Of a DNA stretch of 41,049 nt, positions 22,274-31,177 are shown in pieces. The stretch is from NCBI RefSeq assembly GCF_017940685.1, contig NZ_JAGAYD010000045.1, positions 1-41,049 of the forward strand, given 5' to 3'. The notes beneath the pieces are model-generated. The model did no database searches, was not told the origin of the DNA, and worked only from the letters and a program-made list of their open reading frames with translations. Position 1 is the stretch's first letter. Every line of letters begins with the position of its first letter. The translations under genes and the position numbers were made by a program. The DNA comes from Butyrivibrio sp. Lineage in GTDB: Bacteria > Bacillota > Clostridia > Lachnospirales > Lachnospiraceae.

Positions 22274-24502
22274 ATGGATCTTTCAAGAGAAGCTTCAGAG
22301 GTTTTTCAGAAAGCGGTAGCGTTTGCAAGCGAGAACAGCTATGAATATGTCACTCCTGAGATCGTTCTTTTAATGATCCTTGACGATGATACCTTTGCGG
22401 AGGCCTTCAGGGAGTGCGGCGGAGACCTAAGTATCCTTGATGGTAATCTCCGGAAATATATTAGAGAATACGTGGATAAGGCTGAAAACGGCCAGCCGGA
22501 GCTGTCCATTGGAACCAATTTTGTCATAAGCTTTGCGGGACAGAGCGCCTACAGTAGTGGAAGCGACCAGATCTACGTTCGGCACCTTGTTCACGCCATC
22601 TGGAACCTGGAAAACAGCTATGCAGTCTACTACATGGAACAGCAGGATATCAGCGAAGCTGACGTGCTGCAGGAAATGGCCATTATAGAATCAGAAAATG
22701 AAGAGATTTCTGAGGACGTGGATGGAAACCTCAAGCCCAAAGAGGACAAGGCAGGGATCAGCCTTTTTGCCCCATGCCTCAATGACACATTAAGGGACGT
22801 AAACCCTCTTATTGGCAGGGAAAAAGAGCTTGAGCGCACCATTCAGATCCTCTGCAGAAAAGATAAGAATAATCCTCTTCATATCGGAGAGACGGGCGTT
22901 GGAAAGACTGCCATAACCTATGGCCTTGTGGAGCGCCTTAAATCCGGGGATGTTCCGGATGCCCTAAAGGGCGCAAAGGTCTTTTCCCTTGATCTTGGCG
23001 GAATGCTGGCAGGAACCCAGTACAGAGGCGACTTTGAAAAGAGATTTAAGAAGGTCCTTTCAGAGATCGGCAAAGAGGAAAAGCCCATCATTTACATCGA
23101 TGAGATCCACAATCTCTCAGGAGCAGGTGCAGTTGGAGAAGGCTCTTTTGACGCATCAAACATGCTTAAGCCCTATTTGACTGACGGGCATATCAGGTTC
23201 ATCGGAGCCACTACCTTTGAGGAATACAAGAAATATTTTGAAAAGAATAAGTCCCTTGTCCGCAGGTTCCAGAATGTCGAGATAAAGGAACCAACTGAAG
23301 AAGAGACTGTGGCAATTTTAAACGGCCTTAAATCCAAATATGAGAAGTACCACGGCGTAAAGTACGGCAAGGGTATCATGGAATACGCTGTGAAGATGAG
23401 CGCCAAGTACATAAATGAGCGCTTTTTGCCGGATAAAGCCATCGATCTTATTGATGAGGCAGGTTCCTACAGAAAGCTTCATCCAACAGATAAAAAGGTC
23501 CAGATCGTAGATAAAGACGTGATAAATGAGATCCTTACCGGCGTCTGCAGAGTTCCTATCGAAACTGTGGATACAGATGATGCCGCAGGACTTGAGACGT
23601 TGGAAGAGCGCATAAAAACAAAGATTTTTGGCCAGGATGAGGCTATAAGCCAGGTGGTAAATGCCGTGAAGTTCTCAAAGGCAGGACTTATCGAAGACGG
23701 AAAGCCCCTTGCCAGCCTTCTGTTCGTGGGACCAACAGGTGTTGGTAAGACTGAGATAGCAAGGACTCTCTCTGAGGAGCTTGGAGTTAAACTGATCAGG
23801 TTCGATATGAGTGAATACGGCGAAAAGCATGCGGTAGCCAAGCTTATCGGTTCTCCTGCAGGTTACGTTGGCTATGAGGAGGGTGGAATCCTCACTGAAG
23901 CCATCAGGAAAAATCCATCCTGCGTACTGCTTCTTGACGAGATTGAGAAGGCTCACGCTGACATCTACAACGTGCTTTTGCAGGTTATGGATTATGCAAC
24001 TCTGACCGACAACCAGGGCAGGAAAGCTGATTTTCGGAATGTCATTATCATCATGACTTCAAATGCAGGTGCTAACAGGCTTGGTAAGAGCGGCATCGGA
24101 TTTATCAGCACAAACCAGGATGAAAGCGTGCTGACAGAGGCAGTCAAGAACACCTTCCAGCCTGAGTTCAGAAACAGGCTCAACAAGGTAGTTGTCTTTA
24201 ACAGCATGGATGATGATATGGCGAAAAGAGTCGTTGATAAGAAGCTAAAAGAGCTGTCAGCGCAGCTTCTTTTAAAGAAGATCACTCTTTCTGCTGATAA
24301 AAAAGCTAAAGACCTGTTAAAGGACAGGGGCGTAAGCCAGGAATTTGGAGCAAGAGAGATCGACAGGATCATAAGAAACGACATTAAACCGCTGTTTGTT
24401 GATGAGATTCTATTTGGAAAGCTTAAAAACGGCGGAAAGATAAAGCTTTCAGCCAGAAACAGGGAATTCACCATAGAATCCTCAAAAGTCGCAAGGAAGT
24501 GA
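22274..24502 (+). CDS. clpA: ClpA ATP-dependent Clp protease unfoldase
   Basis: A 742-residue class I Clp/Hsp100 ATPase of typical ClpA length. The N-domain (about 1-150) binds ClpS. The first AAA domain has Walker A GETGVGKT near residue 205 and Walker B IIYIDEIHNL. The second has GPTGVGKT near 485 and VLLLDEIEKAH. There is no long ClpB-type coiled middle domain. An IGF loop (SGIGFIS, near 607) is the expected ClpP-docking tripeptide. ClpP is not in the window. The gene is tightly linked to clpS and aat, so the three likely form one transcript dedicated to N-degron recognition and degradation. This set is uncommon in Firmicutes, where ClpC and MecA usually dominate. Confidence 0.96.
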   Translation: MDLSREASEVFQKAVAFASENSYEYVTPEIVLLMILDDDTFAEAFRECGGDLSILDGNLRKYIREYVDKAENGQPELSIGTNFVISFAGQSAYSSGSDQIYVRHLVHAIWNLENSYAVYYMEQQDISEADVLQEMAIIESENEEISEDVDGNLKPKEDKAGISLFAPCLNDTLRDVNPLIGREKELERTIQILCRKDKNNPLHIGETGVGKTAITYGLVERLKSGDVPDALKGAKVFSLDLGGMLAGTQYRGDFEKRFKKVLSEIGKEEKPIIYIDEIHNLSGAGAVGEGSFDASNMLKPYLTDGHIRFIGATTFEEYKKYFEKNKSLVRRFQNVEIKEPTEEETVAILNGLKSKYEKYHGVKYGKGIMEYAVKMSAKYINERFLPDKAIDLIDEAGSYRKLHPTDKKVQIVDKDVINEILTGVCRVPIETVDTDDAAGLETLEERIKTKIFGQDEAISQVVNAVKFSKAGLIEDGKPLASLLFVGPTGVGKTEIARTLSEELGVKLIRFDMSEYGEKHAVAKLIGSPAGYVGYEEGGILTEAIRKNPSCVLLLDEIEKAHADIYNVLLQVMDYATLTDNQGRKADFRNVIIIMTSNAGANRLGKSGIGFISTNQDESVLTEAVKNTFQPEFRNRLNKVVVFNSMDDDMAKRVVDKKLKELSAQLLLKKITLSADKKAKDLLKDRGVSQEFGAREIDRIIRNDIKPLFVDEILFGKLKNGGKIKLSARNREFTIESSKVARK

Positions 24503-24508
24503 TCCTAC

Positions 24509-25177
24509 ATGCCTGTGTACAAACTTGATGACAATCAGATATCTTTTCCACTGCCAACCCTTGCAAGGGAGGACGGACTTCTGGCCATAGGCGGGACTTT
24601 GTCCACGGAAAGGCTTGTACTTGCCTATTCCAATGGGATATTCCCATGGTACAATGAGGGAGACCCCATTTTATGGTGGTGTCCGAAGGAACGCTATATC
24701 ATAAGGCCAGAGAACATCCACGTATCCCACTCCATGAAGAAATTCATGAGAAAGCACGATGTAAAGGTGGAGCTCAACAGGGATTTCTCCCATACGATGC
24801 ACAGGTGCAGGGAAAAGAGAGAGACCACAGAGGAAGGTACTTGGATAACAACTGATATGGAAAGAGCCTACGCAGAGCTTGCAGGTAAGGGCCTTGCTCT
24901 AAGCGTTGAAGCTTATATAGACGGGCAATTGTCAGGGGGCCTCTACGGAGTGAACCTGGGAAAATGCTTTTTTGGAGAGAGCATGTACTCCGATATTGAG
25001 AATGGCTCGAAACTGGCACTAATTGGCCTTGCCCAGATACTTAATGAAAATGGCTATCTCCTCATAGATTGCCAGTTTCACACTGATCATCTTGAGAGCA
25101 TGGGCGGAGAGCCCATCAGTTATAAAGATTACATGGAGCTGGTGAAAAAAGGTACTAAACATAATGGAGGGACATGA
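24509..25177 (+). CDS. aat: Leucyl/phenylalanyl-tRNA-protein transferase
   Basis: A 222-residue transferase of normal length. It moves Leu or Phe from aminoacyl-tRNA to N-terminal Arg or Lys of proteins, creating a primary N-degron for ClpS. The conserved blocks are present: FPLPTLAREDGLLAIGG, AYSNGIFPWYNEG, WWCPKER, GTWIT, LSVEAYIDGQLSGGLYGVNLGKCFFGESMYS and LIDCQFHTDHLESMGG. It begins six bases after the clpA stop. With clpS-clpA it completes the pathway from tagging to unfolding. Its stop overlaps the start of the next membrane-protein gene (ATGA at 25174-25177). Confidence 0.95.
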   Translation: MPVYKLDDNQISFPLPTLAREDGLLAIGGTLSTERLVLAYSNGIFPWYNEGDPILWWCPKERYIIRPENIHVSHSMKKFMRKHDVKVELNRDFSHTMHRCREKRETTEEGTWITTDMERAYAELAGKGLALSVEAYIDGQLSGGLYGVNLGKCFFGESMYSDIENGSKLALIGLAQILNENGYLLIDCQFHTDHLESMGGEPISYKDYMELVKKGTKHNGGT

Positions 25178-25815
25178 TGAAATACGGAGAGTCTTTATTT
25201 GATATCTGTTACCTGTTGTTTGCCATAATAAGCGGCTGTATCATCCTTAAAAGATCCAAGGATACTACGGGAAAGATCATGGGGGTTGCCGCACTGATAC
25301 TGGGGCTTGGCGATGCGTTACATCTTGTGCCAAGAGTGCTTAATTATTTTGTGAATGGTGATTTTACCGTTGCACTTGGGGCTGGCAAGCTGGTAACTTC
25401 AATAACCATGACTGTTTTTTACGTACTTATCTATTATCTGTGGATGAGGGTGTATAAGTGTGAGGAAAACAAGGCCCTGACGATGGCAATATGGGGACTC
25501 TGTGCAGTAAGGATCATACTGTGCCTGTTCCCACAAAATGGGTGGTTTCAGAATGAAAGCAGCATGGCCTGGGGCATCATCAGAAACATCCCGTTTGTAA
25601 TCCTGGGAGCTGCTATATGTTATATATATTATATAAAAAGAACACAGGATAAAACATTCCGCTCTATGTGGATATTCATACTGCTGTCATTTCTTTTTTA
25701 CATTCCCGTTGCAGTGTTTGCAGGGCTCGTTCCCATGCTGGGAATGCTGATGCTGCCAAAGACCATATGTTACATACTTATGATTGTAGCTTTTTTGCGC
25801 AAGAGTAAGGCGTGA
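25174..25815 (+). CDS. Polytopic membrane protein, unknown
   Basis: A 213-residue protein with about seven membrane helices and short loops. Noticeable motifs are GLGDALHLVPRVLNYF (about 46-62) and a Trp/Tyr-rich helix (VLIYYLWMRVY). I do not assign a family; the seven-helix plan loosely recalls lysoplasmalogenase-type or heptahelical proteins, without convincing motifs. Two adjacent ATG codons (25174 and 25177) follow AATGGAGGGAC. The four-base overlap with aat means it is co-translated with the N-degron genes, but a functional link is not evident. Confidence 0.7.
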   Translation: MMKYGESLFDICYLLFAIISGCIILKRSKDTTGKIMGVAALILGLGDALHLVPRVLNYFVNGDFTVALGAGKLVTSITMTVFYVLIYYLWMRVYKCEENKALTMAIWGLCAVRIILCLFPQNGWFQNESSMAWGIIRNIPFVILGAAICYIYYIKRTQDKTFRSMWIFILLSFLFYIPVAVFAGLVPMLGMLMLPKTICYILMIVAFLRKSKA

Positions 25816-25847
25816 CATCGAGTTCAACATATTCCATATTTTTGCTA

Positions 25848-25863
25848 ATGTAAACGCTTACAA
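25848..25863 (+). promoter_or_regulatory. Catabolite-responsive element (cre)
   Basis: ATGTAAACGCTTACAA matches the CcpA/LacI-family consensus WTGNNARCGNWWWCAW at every position. TATAAA (25882-25887) is the likely -10, so the cre covers the -35 region. ACATATTC (25827-25834) and GAATATGT (25866-25873) form an additional dyad around it. Confidence 0.8.
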
Positions 25864-25929
25864 TTGAATATGTGCGCATGATATAAATGGAGCATGTACT
25901 AAATACTCGGATAAGTGGAGGAGCAATAT

Positions 25930-27120
25930 ATGTCTGTGCACGTAATCGATGAAGCCAATCGCTGTTTACAGTGTCCTAACCCAAGATGCAGGGAAAATGG
26001 ATGTCCAATTCACACAAACATTCCTGAGATGATACGTCTTTTCAAGGAAAACCGCATGATGGAAGCGGCAGAAATGCTTTTTGAGAACAATCCGCTTTCC
26101 ATGATATGTTCACTTGTGTGCAACCACGGAAATCAGTGTGAAGGAAATTGCGTAAGGGGTATAAAAGGGGAGCCCATACATATTTCGTCAATAGAAAACT
26201 ATATTTCTGACTCTTGTTTCGAGAGACTTGATCTTACTCCTGCACCTTCAAATGGAATGAAGGCTGCAGTCATTGGTGCTGGCCCAGCCGGGATAACCAT
26301 TGCGATAATCCTTGCGCTTAAGGGTTATTCCATCACCGTATTTGAAACCCACGACAAAATTGGCGGAATACTGCGCTACGGTATTCCTGAATTTAGATTA
26401 CCTAAATCGATTCTGGACAGATACTACAAGAAGATGCGTGAACTTGGGATTAAATTCAGACCTAATTTCTCCATTGGTGGTTCAACTGGAATCCGAGATC
26501 TTTTAGAAGACGGATATAAGAGTGTTTTCATTGGTACAGGTGCCTGGAGGCCAAGAAAGTTGGGAGTTCCGGGTGAGACCTTTGGAAATGTCTTTTACGC
26601 CATAAACTATCTTAACAATCCAGATGTATACGAGCTGGGGGATAGGGTTGTTATAATCGGCGCTGGAAATGCAGCAATGGATGTGGCAAGGACGGCTATC
26701 AGACATGGCTCCAGAGAGGTTGTTGTCTATGTAAGAGGCGAGGAAGTCAGCGCTTCCCCAGAAGAGTTTGAATATGCCAAGGTTGACGGTGTTAAGTTTG
26801 AGTACAAAAAAGCAATTGTCAGAATTGAGGATGAAGGCCCCGTATTTAGAGATGCTGAAGGAAAAGAGAACCTGGTTCCGGCAGACAGCGTTATCGTCGC
26901 AATCTCGCAGGTTCCACAGGACCGCATTGTTACCCGTGAAAAGAACCTTAAACTCAACGAAAATGGAAATCTGGCTACAGATTCCCATGGCGAGACTTCA
27001 CTTCCAGGTGTTTTTGCATCAGGAGATGTGGTCACGGGTGCAAAGACCGTTGTAGCCGCAGTTGCTGTATCCAAGCAGATTGCAGAGGATATGGACAGGT
27101 ACATGAAGGAATTGAACTAA
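25930..27120 (+). CDS. GltD-like FAD/NAD(P) oxidoreductase with Fe-S motifs
   Basis: A 396-residue protein of the glutamate-synthase-small-subunit family. The N-terminal Fe-S domain has C12-C15-C20-C25 (CLQCPNPRCRENGC) and C60-C64-C70-C74. An FAD Rossmann motif VIGAGPAG (114-121) and a second nucleotide motif IIGAGNAAMDVART (about 243-256) follow; the C-terminal ASGDVVTGAKTVV closes the FAD site. No glutamate synthase large subunit is adjacent, so it may be a free-standing NADPH:acceptor or ferredoxin-linked flavoprotein. ATG 25930 has GGAGGAG seven bases upstream; GTG 25915 is rejected because it is part of the ribosome site region. The cre site upstream suggests carbon-source control. Confidence 0.9.
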   Translation: MSVHVIDEANRCLQCPNPRCRENGCPIHTNIPEMIRLFKENRMMEAAEMLFENNPLSMICSLVCNHGNQCEGNCVRGIKGEPIHISSIENYISDSCFERLDLTPAPSNGMKAAVIGAGPAGITIAIILALKGYSITVFETHDKIGGILRYGIPEFRLPKSILDRYYKKMRELGIKFRPNFSIGGSTGIRDLLEDGYKSVFIGTGAWRPRKLGVPGETFGNVFYAINYLNNPDVYELGDRVVIIGAGNAAMDVARTAIRHGSREVVVYVRGEEVSASPEEFEYAKVDGVKFEYKKAIVRIEDEGPVFRDAEGKENLVPADSVIVAISQVPQDRIVTREKNLKLNENGNLATDSHGETSLPGVFASGDVVTGAKTVVAAVAVSKQIAEDMDRYMKELN

Positions 27121-27226
27121 TATCGATATGCTTATTGTCTGACAAGACACTTTACTATATTATAATAATAAAGAAGACTGTATTATATGCATTTTTATTC
27201 ATTATTCCAGAGGAGTAACAGAATTC

Positions 27227-28333
27227 ATGCAAACATCTGAAAAAATATTCAATTCATTGTTTTATATGGGGCTTACAAGAGATCAATATCAGCGGGTATC
27301 AGATGTTATAGGAGAAGATAACCGCAGGATTGCCGTTTCAGGAGGATTTTGCGCTTCACTCTTTTGGATATTCAGCCTGATAATGTCCTTTAGTTCAGAT
27401 GCATATCTCGCATGCCGCATAGTATATGTAGTTGCATTACTGCTCAGTATTGCAACGATAATTGTGTCATTATTCATGGTTAAGAAGATGCCATGGTTAT
27501 TAAATCCTACCATAGGTGTGCTTTTGATGTCCGTCTTAGGCGCAGGCATAGGAATAGCGTTTTGTCAGCCGGATGTAAGAACTGCGTCGATGATCGCTTT
27601 CGTGATCATTACTCCCACATGTTTTATCAAGAATTCTATCACAGATTTTTTGATGCTATTTATCACTATCATTGTATATGCAGTGTTTGGTGTGAATATT
27701 ATTGAGCCTGACATTTATTCCTGGGGCCTTGTAAACCTTATCATCTTTTCTTTAGCAGGGATACTTATTGGTCATGCCATCAACAAAGAGCGAAGCGAGC
27801 GCTTTATATATGAGGAATCTGCAAAAGAGCTGGCGGAAAAGCAGGCAAGATATGCCAACCACGACGAGATGACAGGGCTTCGTAACAGACGCGCCTATGA
27901 TACAAAATTAAAGGCCCTTGCAATGAACCTTCCAGAGCACCTTAGCGTTGTCATCCTTGATATAAACGGACTTAAAAATGTTAACGATACTCTTGGACAC
28001 GAGGCAGGAGATGAGCTTATTGTGGCTGCTGCTAAATGCATAGCTTCAGCCTTTTGGGGAATAGAGTCGCTTTATCGCACAGGTGGAGATGAATTCTGTG
28101 TCATTTCAGAAGAATCAAGCGATGAAACTCTCAGAAGAATAGAAGAGATGAAAAAGCTCATGTCAAACTATAAAGGTGAGATCATCACCGACATTTCGAT
28201 CTCCTATGGATATGCTACCAATCAGGATATGAAGGATATCAAATCCATTGTGATCCAGGCAGATAAGAACATGTACGCATATAAACGTGATTACTATGCT
28301 CAAAAAGATAATGATCGCAGGAATCTTTTGTAG
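27227..28333 (+). CDS. Membrane GGDEF diguanylate cyclase
   Basis: A 368-residue protein. About six membrane helices (residues 35-185) form an unclassified sensor block, then a short helical linker and a GGDEF domain (about 200-365). HDEMTGLRNRRAYD opens the domain; LDINGLKNVNDTLGH carries metal ligands; the active site is RTGGDEF near residue 286. The segment before it (FWGIESLY) has no RxxD, so product inhibition through the usual I-site is not expected, unlike the cyclase at 8637. The ribosome site AGAGGAG precedes ATG 27227. Upstream sequence is AT-rich with several TATAAT-like hexamers. Confidence 0.92.
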   Translation: MQTSEKIFNSLFYMGLTRDQYQRVSDVIGEDNRRIAVSGGFCASLFWIFSLIMSFSSDAYLACRIVYVVALLLSIATIIVSLFMVKKMPWLLNPTIGVLLMSVLGAGIGIAFCQPDVRTASMIAFVIITPTCFIKNSITDFLMLFITIIVYAVFGVNIIEPDIYSWGLVNLIIFSLAGILIGHAINKERSERFIYEESAKELAEKQARYANHDEMTGLRNRRAYDTKLKALAMNLPEHLSVVILDINGLKNVNDTLGHEAGDELIVAAAKCIASAFWGIESLYRTGGDEFCVISEESSDETLRRIEEMKKLMSNYKGEIITDISISYGYATNQDMKDIKSIVIQADKNMYAYKRDYYAQKDNDRRNLL

Positions 28334-28377
28334 GCAATATCATGAGTATGTTCTGACCTGTGTAATTACAAAAAAAT

Positions 28378-28416
28378 AGCTCAGTCTGATGCTTATGCAC
28401 CGGACTGAGCTTTTTT
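28378..28416. terminator. Bidirectional terminator between the GGDEF and EamA genes
   Basis: AGCTCAGTC (28378-28386) pairs with GACTGAGCT (28403-28411). There are T-runs on the plus side (28411-28416) and on the minus side (A-run before 28378). The EamA stop codon lies in the loop. Confidence 0.88.
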
Positions 28417-29313
28417 CGTGGGAATCTGAGCAAGGATAACTGCTGAAAAGATAAGAAGGCACCCTGTGATCTCTTTTCCTGTCATGGTCTGATGCAGGAT
28501 GAGCCAGCCAAAAAGCGTTGAAAACACAGATTCAAGGCTCATGATCAGGGATGCAAGGGCCGGATTTAAGTCGCGCTGACCAACAGCCTGAAGGGTGTAG
28601 CCCACAGCACTTGAGAATATTCCGGTATAGAGGATAGCAATCCAGGAAGTAGGCTCTAAAAGGCTGTTAATCCAGGCAGATGGATCTGGCATAAAGTCAA
28701 AAAAGATCGCAGCAACCAGCGAAACTGCGCCGCTTACAAAAAACTGGACGCAGGCCAGCGCTACAGGGCTCATCCTGGGAGCGTAGTGATCAACGCACAA
28801 GATCTGGATTGAGAACAAAAGAGCGCAGCATAAAAGCGCAAGATCTGCAGTGGAAATCGAAAAGCCCATCCCAGCCAGGGGATCACACAGAAGATAGAGG
28901 CCAACCAGCGCTATTGCCACGGCAGGCCATACAAGAAAGCTGCACTTTCTTCCGATGAAAAGACCTAGTATTGGCACCAGCACGATATAGCAGGCTGTCA
29001 AAAATCCTGCCTGTCCAGCGGTGGCACCAAGAGCTATTCCCGCCTGCTGAAATGTGGATGCAAGAAAAAGTGCAAGACCACATATCACACCACCAAGTAG
29101 CTTATTAGGTGGGATCTTACTGGGCCTTACATTATGTCCTCTTAGAAAAGGCAAAAGGCAGATTCCGCCAATGATGAAGCGGATTCCGTTAAAAGTGAAG
29201 GTTCCTATATTGCTGCCGGCTACAGACTGTGCCACAAACGCCAGTCCCCAGACCACCGAAGCAAGAAGGAGCAGTAATGAATTTTTAATCTGAGATTCTC
29301 TTAATTTTTCCAT
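28393..29313 (-). CDS. EamA/DMT-superfamily transporter
   Basis: A 306-residue permease with ten predicted membrane helices in two EamA repeats. The first repeat starts with SVVWGLAFVAQSVAG, the second with ALLCCALLFSIQILCVDHYAPR. The motif GYTLQAVGQRDLNPALASLIMSLESVFSTLFGWLI is split here as in typical DMT proteins (an ALAS and LESVFS helix near residue 265). Substrates of such transporters include amino acids, nucleosides and sugars; none can be assigned. The start is ten bases after the upstream lipoprotein stop with a weak ribosome site, so coupling to the lipoprotein gene is likely. Confidence 0.9.
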   Translation of the reverse strand: MEKLRESQIKNSLLLLLASVVWGLAFVAQSVAGSNIGTFTFNGIRFIIGGICLLPFLRGHNVRPSKIPPNKLLGGVICGLALFLASTFQQAGIALGATAGQAGFLTACYIVLVPILGLFIGRKCSFLVWPAVAIALVGLYLLCDPLAGMGFSISTADLALLCCALLFSIQILCVDHYAPRMSPVALACVQFFVSGAVSLVAAIFFDFMPDPSAWINSLLEPTSWIAILYTGIFSSAVGYTLQAVGQRDLNPALASLIMSLESVFSTLFGWLILHQTMTGKEITGCLLIFSAVILAQIPTKKAQSGA

Positions 29314-29323
29314 AAGCTTTTTA

Positions 29324-31126
29324 CTATTTCTGCCTGCGAACGATGTTGTTGCAGGCAGTTATGAAATTCTGCAGTTCCAAATACAGGTTGTTTATGTTTT
29401 CAGGGTTACCATTACCAAAATACTCATTCTCTTCCATGAGGGAATCGTAGAAATCTTTACCCCACTTGCCGCCAGTGGTGTAGTACTCCTTGAGGGCATA
29501 GTATGTCTTATACATGCGCGGAATATTATCATCAAAATTGTTACTAGTATCTGTTCCAAAGCAGAATTCGTAACGATTTCCTATACCAACGCCCATTTCC
29601 CTGATGTCTTCAGGGAAATTTTCTTTTCCAATGGTATCCTGCACCCAAAAGCCCAGAGCCTGTGCCTCCTCACTGGTTGCAATAAAACTTTTTATCGGAG
29701 TAGTAGCGCGAAATTCTGTCAGAATATCATCTGCTACCAAATCCTTTAGCGGGTCCGAAATAATGTGGGCCAGTGAAAAGACATCTTTCTTATTTATGTT
29801 GATCTTCTCAATCCTGGTCTCATATCTTCTATAGGCGTCGCGCCATCCTACGCAGGCTTCAGGAACATATTCTTCATGGTTTCTCACAACATATATATTG
29901 TCATCAACAAGTTCACAGATTTCAGTTATGGCGCGGTCTTCATAGTTGTCAAAAAGCGTATAGCCATAGTAAGAAGCCACTGGCTTAAAAAAGCCATAAT
30001 CATCAAAATAACCCACGTTACCTTCATCATCCACACCACATGTTCTTGGTACTCCTTCAGCATAGATGAATCTGCCGGCTGTGTTTGGATTCGGAACGTA
30101 TACAACAGGGCTCTTAAGGTCATCAGAATTGAAATTACCTGGGGCTCCCGCCGGAAAAGTCTCTTCAAGAGACCCTGGCTTGTCGCAGGTCGCTCTAAAG
30201 TGCTTGCAGCCTGCGTAGAAATGACCGGATCCTTCGTAAACAGACATCTGAACAAGAACCAGGCCATCTTGTACAGCCAGATACTCAGGCTCGGCTGAAT
30301 AGTCCGCATATTTTACAATCTGTGGGAAATCGCCGTATATTATCTCTTTTCCTGTATTAAGATCATATCCGCAAAGTCGTCCATAGCTGCTGCTTTCAGC
30401 CTTGGTTACGCAAAAGAGATGATCACCGCCTATTCCGGCATAGTAGAAGATCTCTGATGAATTCTGGATCTCTTTGCTTTCTCCATTTGGATCACAGATG
30501 TACAAATGTAACTTATGATCTGATTCATATGCACCTGTCACAAAATATTCCCCAGATGGAAGAGTGCCATAGACTTTAGTCCCTGGAAGAGAACGTCTAT
30601 CTGATCCGTCTAAAGATACTGACTCTACAGGCATTTCCTCTCCATCCTTACTTTCGGAGAAAATGAACCGCCCGCCTGAAATAGTGATCGGACCATAAGA
30701 TGAATCTCGAAAAAGGCTGACAATTTCACCTGTACCCTCATCAAAAGAGGCAATAGTACATGAATTATCTGCCAAGACTACATCATAGTCGCCCCAAAGA
30801 GCAGCTTCTTTCATTGCATATTTTTCCGGAATCCTGAAATAGATTTTTCCATCGAACTTCACAAAATGTTTGCCGTTTCCTGGAATTGCTGGTGCACGGC
30901 CAGCCTCTGGATTATCAAAGGGCTTGTTCATGTAGTATTCACTGTTCAGATCAGTGGAAGAATCTTCAGAGGCAGAAACTTCGCTACTAACAGCCTCACT
31001 TATGGAAACCTCATCAGCTGAAGGCTCTACAATAGAAGCGTTTTCTGACTTATTGGTGCATCCACAAATTGATACTGTTATAATTATTAACGATAATATA
31101 TTTAAAAAGAACTTTTTATTTCCCAT
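29324..31126 (-). CDS. Large lipoprotein, probable beta-propeller
   Basis: A 600-residue protein of unknown function. A signal peptide ends in SICGC, giving lipidated Cys23; the Cys at -2 is unusual for a lipobox. A Ser/Glu-rich linker (about 24-65) is followed by repeated blocks with short hydrophobic strands and turns (KIYFRIPEKY, GGRFIFSES, DHLFCVTKAESS, YGDFPQIV), as in propeller sensor domains. The C-terminal 120 residues are helical. The minus-strand start has GGGGAG. It is divergent from the second HD-GYP gene and precedes the EamA gene, so a role in sensing or binding the transporter's substrate is possible (inference). Confidence 0.75.
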   Translation of the reverse strand: MGNKKFFLNILSLIIITVSICGCTNKSENASIVEPSADEVSISEAVSSEVSASEDSSTDLNSEYYMNKPFDNPEAGRAPAIPGNGKHFVKFDGKIYFRIPEKYAMKEAALWGDYDVVLADNSCTIASFDEGTGEIVSLFRDSSYGPITISGGRFIFSESKDGEEMPVESVSLDGSDRRSLPGTKVYGTLPSGEYFVTGAYESDHKLHLYICDPNGESKEIQNSSEIFYYAGIGGDHLFCVTKAESSSYGRLCGYDLNTGKEIIYGDFPQIVKYADYSAEPEYLAVQDGLVLVQMSVYEGSGHFYAGCKHFRATCDKPGSLEETFPAGAPGNFNSDDLKSPVVYVPNPNTAGRFIYAEGVPRTCGVDDEGNVGYFDDYGFFKPVASYYGYTLFDNYEDRAITEICELVDDNIYVVRNHEEYVPEACVGWRDAYRRYETRIEKININKKDVFSLAHIISDPLKDLVADDILTEFRATTPIKSFIATSEEAQALGFWVQDTIGKENFPEDIREMGVGIGNRYEFCFGTDTSNNFDDNIPRMYKTYYALKEYYTTGGKWGKDFYDSLMEENEYFGNGNPENINNLYLELQNFITACNNIVRRQK

Positions 31127-31177
31127 ATCACATACTCCCCGGCTAAAATTTCACGCCGAAAAAAAGTATAGCATAAT

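Noticed and set aside
23992-24474. 160-residue minus-strand ORF inside clpA
   Set aside because: Antisense to the second AAA domain, Ser/Leu-rich shadow translation.
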